64,000 bases of DNA from CALWZE01 sp036644375 (GCA_036644375.1 JAVXQD010000002.1:58133-122132), one strand, 5' to 3'. Positions 7,484 to 17,584 are shown, counted from the stretch's first letter. Made by a program: numbers and translations. The notes: generated from the sequence alone by a model not told the origin.

Positions 7484-10177
7484 TCAACCTGCCGCGGCAG
7501 CTGCGGCCGCGGCGGCTGCGGCTTGCTCCTCGGGGGTGGGCACAAACTCGTGGCTGCAATATTTCGGAACATTGTCCTTTTTGTAATATCCGGTTTTGGT
7601 CGCCGGGCATGCGCCGGACGCGAGATATCCGGTTGACGGACAGTACTGCGCGACAACAACATCGTCAACAACGGGGAAGTTCTTAGGCTCCTTGTTCTCG
7701 CTGATGCGGCTCATAACCAGATTAAATGCAATTTGAGTCGGGTGCGGGCGGAGATTCGGGAGATTGTCCTTTTGATCATAGCCCTCCCAAACTGCCATTA
7801 CATAATACGGGTTCATGCCGATTGCCCAAAAGTCGTTATCCTCAGATGATGTTCCTGTCTTTCCGGCAAGGTCGAATTTGTTGTTTTTAAGTGTGCCGAG
7901 AGCCCTTGTATTGCAATAGCGCATGGCCGTACCTGTGCCGTAGCCCTCTTTGACGACTCCCTGCAAAAGACGATTCATAATCATGGCTGTATCGTCGGAA
8001 AGCGCCTTGATTGTCTGGATGTTCTTCTCCTTATCAAGCACCACATTTCCGCGTGAATCAGCAACTTTTCTGTAGCAGTGCGGTGTTCTGTATGTGCCGT
8101 CATTGGCAAACACCTGATACGCTCCCGCCATTTCATACGGGCTGACACCGTAGCTCAGACCGCCCAGCGCGAGAGACATCGTGCGGTCGGTAACTCCGCC
8201 CGGCACATCCACAAGGGAGGTAATTCCGAGACTTGTCGACAGAAAATCAAATGCGTAGTCCGGCCCGATAAGCTTAATTGCAGAGGCTGCCGTCGTGTTG
8301 AGTGACTTTGCAAGACCCTCATAGACGGTCACAGCAGATCCGTATTGTCTGCTGTAGTTTCGCGGCCAAGGCTGACCGTCAACCACATCCACCGGCGCAT
8401 CCGCAAACAGTGTTGAAAATGTTATTTTATCAAGCTCAAGCGCCGGAGCATATGCCGCAATCGGCTTCATTGACGAACCGGTTTGACGAACCGAATCAAC
8501 AGCGCGATTAAGGCAGAGGCTTCCCTCCTTTGTCCTTATACCACCGGAAACCCCCTTGAGCTCTCCCGTGTTGACATCGAGAACAACCATAGCGGACTGA
8601 ACCTGATTTTTTGCCAGTACCTCTATTTTCTTTCCGTCCGCATCAAGGACAAACTCATCATTTTCGTCCTTTTGATATTCATATTCCATCTTTGGCCAAA
8701 AGCGCTCGTCCGAGTCATTCTCCCAATATTTCGGGTTCATGGTGACGTCCTCGACAGTATCCTGAACAAGCGGGTCCATAGTCATGTATACTGTCAGTCC
8801 GCCCTTGTTGTAGAACAGATCATATGCCTCAGCTTCGGTGAGTCCGTTGATTTCCTGAAGATCCCTCATTACCTCGCGGACAACCGTGTCCGTGAAATAG
8901 CTGTATATATGGCTTTCTGCAGTATTTCCGCCCGGCTCGGTAAACTCAAATGTCGCGCTCTCGGCGAGCGCCTTGTTATAGTCCTCATCGCTGATTTCTC
9001 CGCGCTCGTGCATCGTCCACAAAACCACGTCCTCACGCTCACGCTTGTTCTCCTCCGGGTTAAGGAACGGGTCATACGCCGTTGGGAATTTCGTGATACA
9101 GACAATAGCCGCACTCTCGGCGGTTGTGAGATCCTTTGTCGTCTTGTTGAAATAATGGTTTGCCGCAGACTCGATTCCGCCTATCTGACCGCCGAGACGG
9201 AATGTGTTGAGATAAGCCTCGAGAATCTGCTCCTTTGAATATTTTCGCTCAAGCATAAATGCGCGGTAAATCTCGCGCAGCTTTCTCAGCGCGCCGTCAA
9301 TGCCGCCCGCACTTTTATCCTCGGTTATATTCTTTATAAGCTGCTGGGTTATTGTCGAGCCGCCCTGTGTGTTTTCAGACATTTTAAAGACGTATTCATT
9401 GATAAACGCAAACATCGTGCGCTTGATATCGACTCCGTTATGCTGCCAGAATCTCTGGTCCTCGGAGGATACAGTAACGTCAATAAGCTCCTGCGGAAAT
9501 TCCTTGTAATCGACCCACACACGGTTTTCATCGCCGAATATGCGCTCGTACTCGTACCATTCCTCGGTCTCGGTGTCCTGCGCCATGAGGCGCGTTGCAT
9601 AGCTCAGCTTTATCGAATTGAGATCGAGTATTTCATCGTCGTTCACCGTAACTTTCGCAAGGTACATGGCGGCGGCAACCGAAACCACACATACGCTGAT
9701 GATGCCTATGCAGAATAAAAACAGAACGACCTTTCCGAACCTGCGCCAGCCGGTATGCGGTTTTTTATATTCGCTCTCAACCTTCGATTTGTTCGTTTTC
9801 TCATCTTTTTTTGAGGGCTTGCCGCCCTTCGTCGATTTTGATTTAGCGGAATTCCCGCTTTTTTCGCCATTTGACGATTTCGCCTTTGCGGAATCCCCGC
9901 TTTTACCGCTTTTTGCCTCATCCGACGCGGCGGAATCAAAAACCTCAACACCGCTTTTTTTGTCCTTAAGACTGACAAAGCCCGTGTCTGATTTTTCATA
10001 ATCTCCAAGATTTATATAATCCGGATCATATCGGTTGGCACTGCGTTTTTTTGCGTCTGCCGTATCCTCAAGAGCACCGCTCTCGTCAAGCTTCGCAAAA
10101 AAATCATCAATATGCTTGTCCGAGCCAACGCCGGACTGATCCGATTTTTCTGTTGATTTGTTTTTATTTTCATCCAT
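7484..10177 (-). CDS. Class A penicillin-binding protein (transglycosylase/transpeptidase)
   Basis: This bifunctional enzyme polymerises and cross-links peptidoglycan outside the membrane. The 897 residues hold a long charged cytoplasmic N-terminus rich in Lys, Ser and Asp (about 1-145) and one membrane helix (about 150-172). The GT51 domain follows with SEDQRFWQHNGVD near 236 and GGSTITQQL. The transpeptidase domain has SSMK near 570, SLN near 625 and KTGTSS near 772. The C-terminus ends in a run of eleven alanines before the last Gly. The start has an AAAGGAGAG ribosome site. It is a PBP1A/PonA-type housekeeping enzyme. Confidence 0.93.
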   Translation of the reverse strand: MDENKNKSTEKSDQSGVGSDKHIDDFFAKLDESGALEDTADAKKRSANRYDPDYINLGDYEKSDTGFVSLKDKKSGVEVFDSAASDEAKSGKSGDSAKAKSSNGEKSGNSAKSKSTKGGKPSKKDEKTNKSKVESEYKKPHTGWRRFGKVVLFLFCIGIISVCVVSVAAAMYLAKVTVNDDEILDLNSIKLSYATRLMAQDTETEEWYEYERIFGDENRVWVDYKEFPQELIDVTVSSEDQRFWQHNGVDIKRTMFAFINEYVFKMSENTQGGSTITQQLIKNITEDKSAGGIDGALRKLREIYRAFMLERKYSKEQILEAYLNTFRLGGQIGGIESAANHYFNKTTKDLTTAESAAIVCITKFPTAYDPFLNPEENKREREDVVLWTMHERGEISDEDYNKALAESATFEFTEPGGNTAESHIYSYFTDTVVREVMRDLQEINGLTEAEAYDLFYNKGGLTVYMTMDPLVQDTVEDVTMNPKYWENDSDERFWPKMEYEYQKDENDEFVLDADGKKIEVLAKNQVQSAMVVLDVNTGELKGVSGGIRTKEGSLCLNRAVDSVRQTGSSMKPIAAYAPALELDKITFSTLFADAPVDVVDGQPWPRNYSRQYGSAVTVYEGLAKSLNTTAASAIKLIGPDYAFDFLSTSLGITSLVDVPGGVTDRTMSLALGGLSYGVSPYEMAGAYQVFANDGTYRTPHCYRKVADSRGNVVLDKEKNIQTIKALSDDTAMIMNRLLQGVVKEGYGTGTAMRYCNTRALGTLKNNKFDLAGKTGTSSEDNDFWAIGMNPYYVMAVWEGYDQKDNLPNLRPHPTQIAFNLVMSRISENKEPKNFPVVDDVVVAQYCPSTGYLASGACPATKTGYYKKDNVPKYCSHEFVPTPEEQAAAAAAAAAAAG

Positions 10178-10239
10178 ATTAGAAGAAGCTCTCCTTTCGT
10201 CCCCGCTGTTACTTTTGCCTTCATGTCATAAACTATATG

Positions 10240-10268
10240 ATTATACCATATTCCATTTAAACTGTTAA
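10240..10268 (-). promoter_or_regulatory. Promoter of the PBP gene
   Basis: On the minus strand TTAACA (10268-10263) is followed after 17 bases by a perfect TATAAT (10245-10240). Confidence 0.7.
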
Positions 10269-10370
10269 GTGGTTATTTTTGATTCAGCCTGTTGCATGCC
10301 GCCGGAATATATTATGTGATTTTGTCGGGTGATTCATGCTATTATATATAAAAAAGCCGAGGCTTACAAT

Positions 10371-10973
10371 ATGATTAATTATCAACAGGAGCTTGAAAAA
10401 AAGCTCTGCTCTATCGGCGGAGCAGCGCCGCGCCTTCTGCTGCATTGCTGCTGTGCCGTATGCTCGTCCTATGTGCTGGAATATCTGTCGCGCTATTTTG
10501 ACATCACGATTCTGTTTTACAACCCGAACATCTTCCCCGCCGCGGAATACGAGCATCGAAAAGCGGAGCTTGTTCGGCTGATAAACACGGTTGAATATCC
10601 CGCTCCGATAGAGATTGCGGACTGCGACTACAGCCATTCCGAATATCTTGAATTCATAAAAGGACTTGAATCCGAGCCGGAGGGAGGGGCGAGATGCCGA
10701 AAATGCTTTGAGCTGAGGCTTCGCAAATCTGCGGAAATTGCAAAATCAAAAGGAATACCGCTTATCTGCACAACACTGACAATAAGTCCGCACAAAAACG
10801 CCTCGGTGATAAACGAGCTCGGCGAATGCATCTGTGCGGAATACGGGCTTGAGTGGCTGCCGAATGATTTCAAAAAGAAAAACGGATATCTCCGCGCAAA
10901 CAGGCTTGCCGCCGAGCTGGAGATTTACAGGCAAAACTACTGCGGGTGTGAATTTGCAGCGCCGAATCGGTGA
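10371..10973 (+). CDS. queH: Epoxyqueuosine reductase QueH
   Basis: QueH reduces epoxyqueuosine to queuosine in tRNA, the last step of Q biosynthesis, replacing the cobalamin enzyme QueG. Visible signatures are HCCCAVCSSY near residue 24, a YNPNIFPAAEYEHRK segment, a CRKCFELRL motif and the C-terminal NYCGCEF. Together they provide the cysteine sets for the iron-sulfur cluster and redox pair. I take the ATG at 10371 (200 residues); a GTG at 10329 would add 14 residues without a better ribosome site. It is a single gene facing away from the PBP. Confidence 0.9.
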   Translation: MINYQQELEKKLCSIGGAAPRLLLHCCCAVCSSYVLEYLSRYFDITILFYNPNIFPAAEYEHRKAELVRLINTVEYPAPIEIADCDYSHSEYLEFIKGLESEPEGGARCRKCFELRLRKSAEIAKSKGIPLICTTLTISPHKNASVINELGECICAEYGLEWLPNDFKKKNGYLRANRLAAELEIYRQNYCGCEFAAPNR

Positions 10974-11071
10974 CTCTCGCCCAGACTGACTTTCGATTTT
11001 GAACGGGGATTCGCATATGCTCTGCTTTTTATCCGCACATGCTTTAAAGCACGTCTTATCGGAAAAAGCCC

Positions 11072-12868
11072 TCACAGCTTTTTTAATATGTAGCTCCAGG
11101 GTGCCATAACAACCGTTTTTCCGTTCGGAGCGGCAACCGAGGCAATTTCCTCGCTTCGGTTTACGGCGACAAAGACCTCGCCGTTTCCCCTGCTCTTTCT
11201 CAAATACGCAACCACGCCGCCGTCGTTCTTTATCGGGTGAAGCTCACCGTCCGCAAATATTGCGCGATTTTCGCGTCGGAACGCGGATATTTTTTCAAGA
11301 CAGCCGCGCACATTCAAATCCATGCTGTCCCATCGCATAAAGCCGCGGCAAAACGGATCTCCGAAGCCCTGCATTCCGATTTCGTCGCCGTAATATACAC
11401 AGGGTATGCCCGGAAGTGTAAATTGAAGTACAAAGCAAAGCTTGAGCATCTCTACTCCGCGCAGATATTCGTCGGTGCCGAGCCTTCGGTTCGCAAGCCA
11501 CTCCTTTGTGTGAGTCATGCTCTCGTCCCCGCAGCTCAGCGCATTGATTGCCCGCTCGGTGTCGTGCGTGGACAGCATATTCATCATCTGGTCGAGCATC
11601 TCTTTGGGATAGTTCTCGCATATTTCCGTGACGCTGCTCATAAAGCCCATCGCGTCAGCTGTTTTGACAAAGTTCAGAATCGCTGTTCTGAACGGGTAGT
11701 TCATCGTCGAATCAAGCTCTGTGCCCCACAGAAACCGTCTGCGTCTGCCATAGCTTATCTTGTTGCTCGCGTCCTCCCAGACCTCGCCTATGAGAATTTT
11801 ATCGCTTCCGTTTCGCTTGACTCCGCTCCGTATTTTTTCGATAAATCCGTCCGGCAGCTCATCTGCGACGTCGAGCCTGAACCCGTCCGCACCAAGCTTA
11901 ATCCAATAATCAATAACCCCGCCCTTTCCGCAGATAAAATCGGAGAAATTCTCATCCTCCTCATTCACCTCGGGCAGGGTTTTAAAGCCCCACCAGCTCG
12001 CGTACTCGTCCGGGAATCTGCTGAACTTATACCAGCTCGCGTATTTGCTGTCCCTGCTCTGATATGCGCCGACACTGTCGTATCTGCCGAGCTTGTTGAA
12101 ATACACGCTGTCCGCCCCTGTATGGCTGAACACGCCGTCAAGCACAATCTTTATTCCACGCCTGTGCGCGGATGAGCAGAGTTTTTTAAAATCCTTTTCG
12201 GTGCCCAGCACAGGGTCTGCCTTTTTGTAATCCGCAGTGTCATAGCGGTGGTTTGAATGCGCCTCTCCTATTGGATTCAAATATATGCAGTCAATGCCCA
12301 GCTGCTTCAAATAGTCCAGCTTTTCCTCGATACCTCGCAGATTTCCTCCGAAATAGTCGTGGTTTTTGACCTCTCCGGTCTCGTCGGGAAGATAGCTCGG
12401 CAAATCGCTGAGGTCAGTGTGAAAGGTTCTGTCACCGTACGGTGAGCTTAAAACGCCGCACTTTCCTATATTGAACCGATCGGGGAAAATCTGGTACATC
12501 GCGCCGCCGCAAAATCGGCTCGCGGGGCGGTATTCCGCGTCGAAAACCGTCTGCTGAAACAGTGACGGGTGCGAGCGCATCTCGGTCAATACCCCCTCGC
12601 CGAAATCCCCTCGGACGACCTGCGTGTGATTGGGGAGCACAAACATATAGAAGTACAGACCCGCCTCGGCGAACAGATAGTCCGCCTCAAATATCTCCCC
12701 GTTCCTGTTCATGGAGATAAGCACAGGGCGAATCGATCCGTCCTTGAAAACAGCAAGCGTCGCCGTCTGCGCATCGGATTTAAAAATCCGAAAGGTTACC
12801 TTCGTTCCCGATTTCACCGCGCCGAACGGTGTTTTATGTTCGGCGCGGCGGCTGTTGTATATGCTCAT
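11072..12868 (-). CDS. GH13 alpha-amylase family enzyme (neopullulanase/cyclomaltodextrinase-like)
   Basis: The 598-residue cytoplasmic enzyme (no signal peptide) has an N-terminal beta-sandwich of about 120 residues, then a GH13 barrel. The nucleophile Asp lies in GFRLDVADE near 332, the acid/base Glu in IGEVWED near 359 and the third Asp in STHDTER. The N-terminal domain and YQIFPDRF resemble the GH13 subfamily of neopullulanases and maltogenic amylases. These hydrolyse malto-oligosaccharides, pullulan or cyclodextrins inside the cell. It lies 22 bases behind glycogen phosphorylase, so the pair likely degrades stored glycogen or imported maltodextrin. Exact specificity is not readable. Confidence 0.88.
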   Translation of the reverse strand: MSIYNSRRAEHKTPFGAVKSGTKVTFRIFKSDAQTATLAVFKDGSIRPVLISMNRNGEIFEADYLFAEAGLYFYMFVLPNHTQVVRGDFGEGVLTEMRSHPSLFQQTVFDAEYRPASRFCGGAMYQIFPDRFNIGKCGVLSSPYGDRTFHTDLSDLPSYLPDETGEVKNHDYFGGNLRGIEEKLDYLKQLGIDCIYLNPIGEAHSNHRYDTADYKKADPVLGTEKDFKKLCSSAHRRGIKIVLDGVFSHTGADSVYFNKLGRYDSVGAYQSRDSKYASWYKFSRFPDEYASWWGFKTLPEVNEEDENFSDFICGKGGVIDYWIKLGADGFRLDVADELPDGFIEKIRSGVKRNGSDKILIGEVWEDASNKISYGRRRRFLWGTELDSTMNYPFRTAILNFVKTADAMGFMSSVTEICENYPKEMLDQMMNMLSTHDTERAINALSCGDESMTHTKEWLANRRLGTDEYLRGVEMLKLCFVLQFTLPGIPCVYYGDEIGMQGFGDPFCRGFMRWDSMDLNVRGCLEKISAFRRENRAIFADGELHPIKNDGGVVAYLRKSRGNGEVFVAVNRSEEIASVAAPNGKTVVMAPWSYILKKL

Positions 12869-12890
12869 TTGTAAAAACCGCCTGTTGATT

Positions 12891-15302
12891 TTATCTTACG
12901 TGCTTCAGATCCCATATCTTGCGCGCATATTCGGTAACCGCGCGGTCAGCCGAGAACACACCCGATTCCGCAATGTTCATAAGCGACATTCTGTTCCATT
13001 TTGCGGGGTTCTTGTAAGCCGCGTCAATTCTCTCCTGTGTCTCGCGATAGCTCTCAAAGTCGGCAAGCACGAGATACGGGTCCTGATTCATGAGATTGTT
13101 CGCAAGGTCTGTATAGCTGTTTCCGTCAAAGCCGCGGCTGATAAAATCGAGCACGCGCTTTACGTTTTGATCCGAACCGTAATATTTAATCGGCGAGTAT
13201 CCTGATGCTTTTTTGGCGATAACCTCTTCCTTGGTCATTCCGAACAGGAAGAAATTGTCCGCTCCGCACGCCTCGCGTATCTCGACATTTGCCCCGTCAA
13301 GCGTTCCCAGTGTCAGCGCGCCGTTCAGCATCAGCTTCATATTTCCCGTGCCTGACGCCTCCGTGCCCGCAAGCGATATCTGCTCGCTCACCTCTGCCGC
13401 CGGCATAAGCAGCTCGGAAACCGTGACCCTGTAATCCTCAAGATAGACAATGCGCAGCTTGTCGCGCAGCTGCTCGTCATGCTCTAACAGCTCCTGCATA
13501 CCGCAGATAAGACGTATCATCTGCTTTGCGATATAATACCCGGGCGCGGCCTTCGCGCCGAAAATGTATGTGCGCGGAACAAAATCCATATTTGGATTTT
13601 CCTTGAGCATGAGGTACTGGTGAATTATATGCATGGCGTTCAGGTGCTGGCGCTTGTACTCGTGCATTCTCTTTGCCTGAACATCAAAAACAGAATCGGG
13701 ATTTATCGGATAATCCAACGATTTGTTCGCATATTCGGCAAGGCGCTTTTTGTTTTCAAGCTTTATCTGTGCAAGCCTGTTCAGCACCTTCTTATCGTCG
13801 GCAAACTTTTTGAATTTAGACAGCTCGGACGCGTCGGTTTTAAATCCGTCTCCGATAGTGTCGCTCAGAAGCTCGGTCAGCCCCTCGTTGCTCTGAAGCA
13901 ACCAGCGGCGATATGCTATTCCATTTGTAACGTTTTTGAATTTCTGCGGCGCGAAAAGATAAAAATCGTGAAACACCTCGTCCTTGATTATCTCGCTGTG
14001 CAGCTTTGAGACTCCGTTTACGCTGTGCGCCATAAAGCAGCACAGATTCGCCATGCGAACATATCCATCGCCGAGCACCGCCATGTAGGAGATTTTTCCG
14101 ATATCTCCGGGGAACCGCTTATCGAGCTCCTCGCGCTCCACCCTGTCGATTTCCTCTATTATCTGATATATTCTCGGAAGTGTCGATTTGAACATGTCTA
14201 TGTTCCACTTTTCAAGCGCCTCGCTCATAACCGTGTGGTTGGTATATGCAAAGGTTCCGCGCGCGATGCGTGCCGCATCGTCCCAGCTGTAGCCGCACTC
14301 ATCGAGCATCACGCGTATGAGCTCGGGTATTGCAAGCGTGGGGTGGGTGTCGTTGAGCTGAATCGCAACCTTTTCGGGCAGATTTTCAAGCGAGCCGTAT
14401 TGTGCCAAATGCTTTTTGATGATATCGTTGATTGAAGCGCAGCAGAAAAAATACTGCTGACGCAGACGCAGCACCTTGCCCTCATAATGATTGTCATTCG
14501 GATAAAGCACCTTGCTTATAAGCTCGGATGTGCTGTTTGCGCGAAGCGCGGACGCATAGTCGCCGTTGTTGAAGCTCTCCATGTCAATTCCGACCGCCTC
14601 GGCTCTCCACAGTCTCAGTCTGCTGACCGAGCTTGAGTTGTAGCCCGAGATATACATATCATAGGGAACGGCATTCACCGCATTGTAGTTGTGGTGCTCG
14701 ACATAGTGGTAGTTGTTCTGCCAGTATTCCTTTATCTCCCCGTCAAAACGAACCTCAATTGCCTCGTCCTTTTTTTCATCCAGCCATACCTGACCGCCCG
14801 GAAGCCAGTTGTCTACAAGCTCCTGCTGCCAGCCGTCGGTTATCTTCTGCTTGAAAATTCCATATTCGTACATAATCGAGTAGCCGGTTGCTGTGTATTC
14901 CTCGGTCGCAAGTCCGTCCATATAGCACGCGGCAAGCCTGCCCAGTCCCCCGTTGCCGAGTCCCGCGTCGGGTTCAAGGTCATAGAGCTTCTCAATCGAG
15001 ATGCCCGCCTCGGCGAGCACCGCCTCGACCTCTTTGTTTATTCCCAAATTGTAGAGGTTATTTTTGAGCGAACGCCCGACAAGGAATTCCATTGACATAT
15101 AATAGACCTGCTTTGCGCCCTCACCGTATGTTTTGGCATCATGGTGGCGCAGCTTGTCCTCAAGCATTCCCTTGACGACTGTCGCCGTCGCTTTATATAT
15201 CTGCTCATTTGTAGCCGTTGCAAGTGTTTGTGTATACATGCGCTCAAGCCGGTTTGCAAGCTCCTGCCCAAACGAATCTTTTGTAGTATTGATACGCTTC
15301 AA
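12891..15302 (-). CDS. glgP: Glycogen/starch phosphorylase
   Basis: This PLP enzyme releases glucose 1-phosphate from glycogen chain ends by phosphorolysis. The 803-residue length fits bacterial GlgP. The PLP lysine lies in EASGTGNMKLMLNGA near residue 655, and GGLGRLAACYMD and KRMHEYKRQ are typical of the family. The start is a TTG about ten bases after AAGGGAAGTGAT; no in-frame ATG is available. It leads a two-gene operon with the GH13 enzyme and is transcribed divergently from the zapA-like gene. Confidence 0.95.
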   Translation of the reverse strand: MKRINTTKDSFGQELANRLERMYTQTLATATNEQIYKATATVVKGMLEDKLRHHDAKTYGEGAKQVYYMSMEFLVGRSLKNNLYNLGINKEVEAVLAEAGISIEKLYDLEPDAGLGNGGLGRLAACYMDGLATEEYTATGYSIMYEYGIFKQKITDGWQQELVDNWLPGGQVWLDEKKDEAIEVRFDGEIKEYWQNNYHYVEHHNYNAVNAVPYDMYISGYNSSSVSRLRLWRAEAVGIDMESFNNGDYASALRANSTSELISKVLYPNDNHYEGKVLRLRQQYFFCCASINDIIKKHLAQYGSLENLPEKVAIQLNDTHPTLAIPELIRVMLDECGYSWDDAARIARGTFAYTNHTVMSEALEKWNIDMFKSTLPRIYQIIEEIDRVEREELDKRFPGDIGKISYMAVLGDGYVRMANLCCFMAHSVNGVSKLHSEIIKDEVFHDFYLFAPQKFKNVTNGIAYRRWLLQSNEGLTELLSDTIGDGFKTDASELSKFKKFADDKKVLNRLAQIKLENKKRLAEYANKSLDYPINPDSVFDVQAKRMHEYKRQHLNAMHIIHQYLMLKENPNMDFVPRTYIFGAKAAPGYYIAKQMIRLICGMQELLEHDEQLRDKLRIVYLEDYRVTVSELLMPAAEVSEQISLAGTEASGTGNMKLMLNGALTLGTLDGANVEIREACGADNFFLFGMTKEEVIAKKASGYSPIKYYGSDQNVKRVLDFISRGFDGNSYTDLANNLMNQDPYLVLADFESYRETQERIDAAYKNPAKWNRMSLMNIAESGVFSADRAVTEYARKIWDLKHVR

Positions 15303-15338
15303 AGAACCATCACTTCCCTTTTCTCAGTTATTATATTC

Positions 15339-15367
15339 ATTATACCGATAAACACCCGCAGTATCAA
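15339..15367 (-). promoter_or_regulatory. Promoter of glgP
   Basis: On the minus strand TTGATA (15367-15362) and a perfect TATAAT (15344-15339) are separated by 17 bases, about 36 bases ahead of the TTG start. Confidence 0.8.
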
Positions 15368-15404
15368 ATAAAATTTGTATTTTCGGCTTTTTTTCAGAAT
15401 TCTT

Positions 15405-15433
15405 TTGTCAATAATGTTTTTTTGTATTATAAT
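15405..15433 (+). promoter_or_regulatory. Promoter of the zapA-like gene
   Basis: TTGTCA (15405-15410) and TATAAT (15428-15433) are separated by 17 bases. It lies back to back with the glgP promoter, with only about 40 bases between the two -35 boxes. Confidence 0.8.
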
Positions 15434-15566
15434 GTAAAAGTCAGTTCATACTCAACGTTTGCGAATCGAACGGAGACCGAATTTTTTCGGCGATTGGCAG
15501 GTACAGCTATAAAATTCGGCAGCCATGCCGTTTTTAATTATAAATACACGGAAAGAGGTATTTGTT

Positions 15567-16820
15567 ATGTCACTCAACAAATTACTCCTTACAATTGCGG
15601 GACTCAGCATTTTGATTAATACGGACGAGGATGAGGCGTATACACGTGAGCTTGCCGAGGAACTCGATCGGGATATCAACACAATTCTCTCCGCCAACAT
15701 GGGCGCCTCGGTCACCAATTCGGCGCTTTTGTGTGCCATTGACTATCTTGACATTGCGAAAAAATCCGGAAAAAACGCAACCAATATGCGCAATCAGGTC
15801 AAGGACTACATGGACGAAGCAGCCAAGGCAAAATTCAAGTTCGATGAGGAGCATCGGCGCGCAAATGAGCTCACCGTTGAAATACAGTCACTTCGCTCGC
15901 ATCTCACACGGCTCGCCACCGAGGGCGACAGCTCGGGCGTTGTCGAGAACATAAAGTCCGAGCTCACCGCGGCTACTGCCGAGCTTTCGGTGCTGCGCGA
16001 AAAATCCGCCGCACTCGCCGACGCCAACAGAACTCTGAATGAAAAATCAGGAGCCATGAGCGATTTCATCGCCGGGCAGGACCGCGAGCTTGCCCGCATG
16101 TCGTCAATAGTCGGCGAGCTGAACGCCACCGTCTCCAAAAAAGATGAGCTGCTCTCCTCACTGGCGTCACGTATAGAATCTGTCAGCAACGAAAATCGAG
16201 CGCTCAAAAGCGAATCGGCACGCATCAATTCACAGCTGGCCGAATTGGAGCAGTCAATAAATCTCGAGCGCAGCCGCTCTCAAAATCTCTACACCGAACT
16301 TGAGGCCGCCAAGCTTGACGCCGCATTTGCAATAGAAGAAGCGAAGAAGCTCAAGCAATCATTTTTTGTGCCCTCTGACGTATTCGCGGCTCCGCTGTCC
16401 GACGAGCTTGAGTCTTCGGGCTCGGCAAAGGAGCTGTCAGGTGAGCCGTCCGATGATTCCGTGGACATCCCTCGGGACTCGCTTCACGGCGAATCTTCGG
16501 GCGTCCGATCCTTTATCCCCGCCGAATATGTCGACGCTCCCGATTCCGAAAGCAATCACACCTCTTCCGAATCCCTTCCCGAGGCAGAGAACCTGTCCGA
16601 ATCCTATTCCGAACCCGATGACGGCTCGTTTGTTTTCAACAGCTTTCATGTGATTGACGATGAGCCGGAAGCTCACGCGGCTTTGAATGAGATAAAGCCG
16701 ACACCTGCTTCGGAGGAGACGCTTTTGAGTTACGAGCCTATCGTTGAGGATTTGGACGAGGACAGCGGTGCAGAGGAATCCCCCGATATGCCTGACCTCA
16801 GCTGGACTCTGGAGCTTTGA
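15567..16820 (+). CDS. ZapA-like cell division protein with long coiled-coil and acidic tail
   Basis: The first ~95 residues look like ZapA, the FtsZ-bundling factor: a short beta-strand start, an INTDEDEAYTRELAEELD helix and an ALLCAIDYLD helix. ZapA is normally about 90-100 residues. Here the ORF is 417 residues. It continues as a predicted coiled coil with repeated Leu/Ala heptad-like spacing (about 95-285), then a Ser/Pro/Glu-rich acidic region (about 290-417). The ATG at 15567 follows GAAAGAGG. The dut ATG begins one base after its stop codon. A role at the division site is inferred from the ZapA domain; the extension is of unknown function. Confidence 0.75.
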   Translation: MSLNKLLLTIAGLSILINTDEDEAYTRELAEELDRDINTILSANMGASVTNSALLCAIDYLDIAKKSGKNATNMRNQVKDYMDEAAKAKFKFDEEHRRANELTVEIQSLRSHLTRLATEGDSSGVVENIKSELTAATAELSVLREKSAALADANRTLNEKSGAMSDFIAGQDRELARMSSIVGELNATVSKKDELLSSLASRIESVSNENRALKSESARINSQLAELEQSINLERSRSQNLYTELEAAKLDAAFAIEEAKKLKQSFFVPSDVFAAPLSDELESSGSAKELSGEPSDDSVDIPRDSLHGESSGVRSFIPAEYVDAPDSESNHTSSESLPEAENLSESYSEPDDGSFVFNSFHVIDDEPEAHAALNEIKPTPASEETLLSYEPIVEDLDEDSGAEESPDMPDLSWTLEL

Positions 16821-16821
16821 T

Positions 16822-17268
16822 ATGAGTGTCATTTTAAAGGTAAAGCGCATTGGCAAAACCGCGCGTCTTCCCTACCGCGCCTCGCGCGGAGCCGCGGCGT
16901 ACGATTTATGCGCCTGCACGGACACACCGATATCTGTACCCGTCGGGGAATTTCGCAATATTCCGACCGGTATCGCAATCGAGCTTCCTGATGAAAACCA
17001 TGTGGCGCTTATCTTTTCCCGCAGCGGTCACGGAGCAAAGCTCGGGCTGAGTCTCGTGAATTCGGTCGGGGTAATCGACAGCGACTATCGCGGTGAGATA
17101 TCGGTCGGAATTATCAATCACGGAAGTGAGACCTTCACCGTATCCGATGGCGACCGCATTGCGCAGATGATGCTCACGACCTGCATACCGCTTGACATAG
17201 TTGAATCCGACAGTCTCTCGGATACCGAGCGTGGAGCAGGCGGATTTGGCTCTACGGGCGCAAAATAG
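16822..17268 (+). CDS. dut: dUTP diphosphatase
   Basis: This trimeric enzyme hydrolyses dUTP to dUMP and pyrophosphate, keeping uracil out of DNA and supplying thymidylate synthesis. The five family motifs can be read in 148 residues: AAAYDL, RSG, GVIDSDYRGEI, DRIAQM and the C-terminal RGAGGFGSTG. The ATG at 16822 sits one base past the stop of the upstream gene, with GGAGC inside that gene as ribosome site, so translation is probably coupled. Confidence 0.95.
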   Translation: MSVILKVKRIGKTARLPYRASRGAAAYDLCACTDTPISVPVGEFRNIPTGIAIELPDENHVALIFSRSGHGAKLGLSLVNSVGVIDSDYRGEISVGIINHGSETFTVSDGDRIAQMMLTTCIPLDIVESDSLSDTERGAGGFGSTGAK

Positions 17269-17326
17269 CAGCTCTGTCGCCGCACGGCTTTGTGCCGCAC
17301 ATAACAAAGAGGGAATTGAACAATTT

Positions 17327-17584
17327 ATGAAAAAGAATTTTATGTTTTTCTTCTACCTGATTTCGGGCATTATACTCGGCAGTCTCTTGGCTGCTGTCAG
17401 CAAAAACGTCTCCTGGCTCACCTGGCTGGCATTCGGCACCACAATCGGATTCGGCGCAAACACGCCCGCCGTTCTTGATTTGTCCGTGCTCACCGTCTGG
17501 TTTGGATTTTCATTCACGCTGACGGTCGCACATGTCGTCACAATCGGCTCGGCGATGGCAATATACCATGCGCGCAGGAGATGA
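17327..17584 (+). CDS. DUF4321 membrane protein
   Basis: This 85-residue protein has two or three hydrophobic helices (FMFFFYLISGIILGSLL near the N-terminus, then a C-terminal pair). It matches the small DUF4321 family, which is found just upstream of maf in many Clostridia. The ATG at 17327 has an AGAGGGAATTG ribosome site. Its stop overlaps the maf ATG. The function is unknown; the conserved neighbourhood suggests a link with envelope or division genes. Confidence 0.75.
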   Translation: MKKNFMFFFYLISGIILGSLLAAVSKNVSWLTWLAFGTTIGFGANTPAVLDLSVLTVWFGFSFTLTVAHVVTIGSAMAIYHARRR

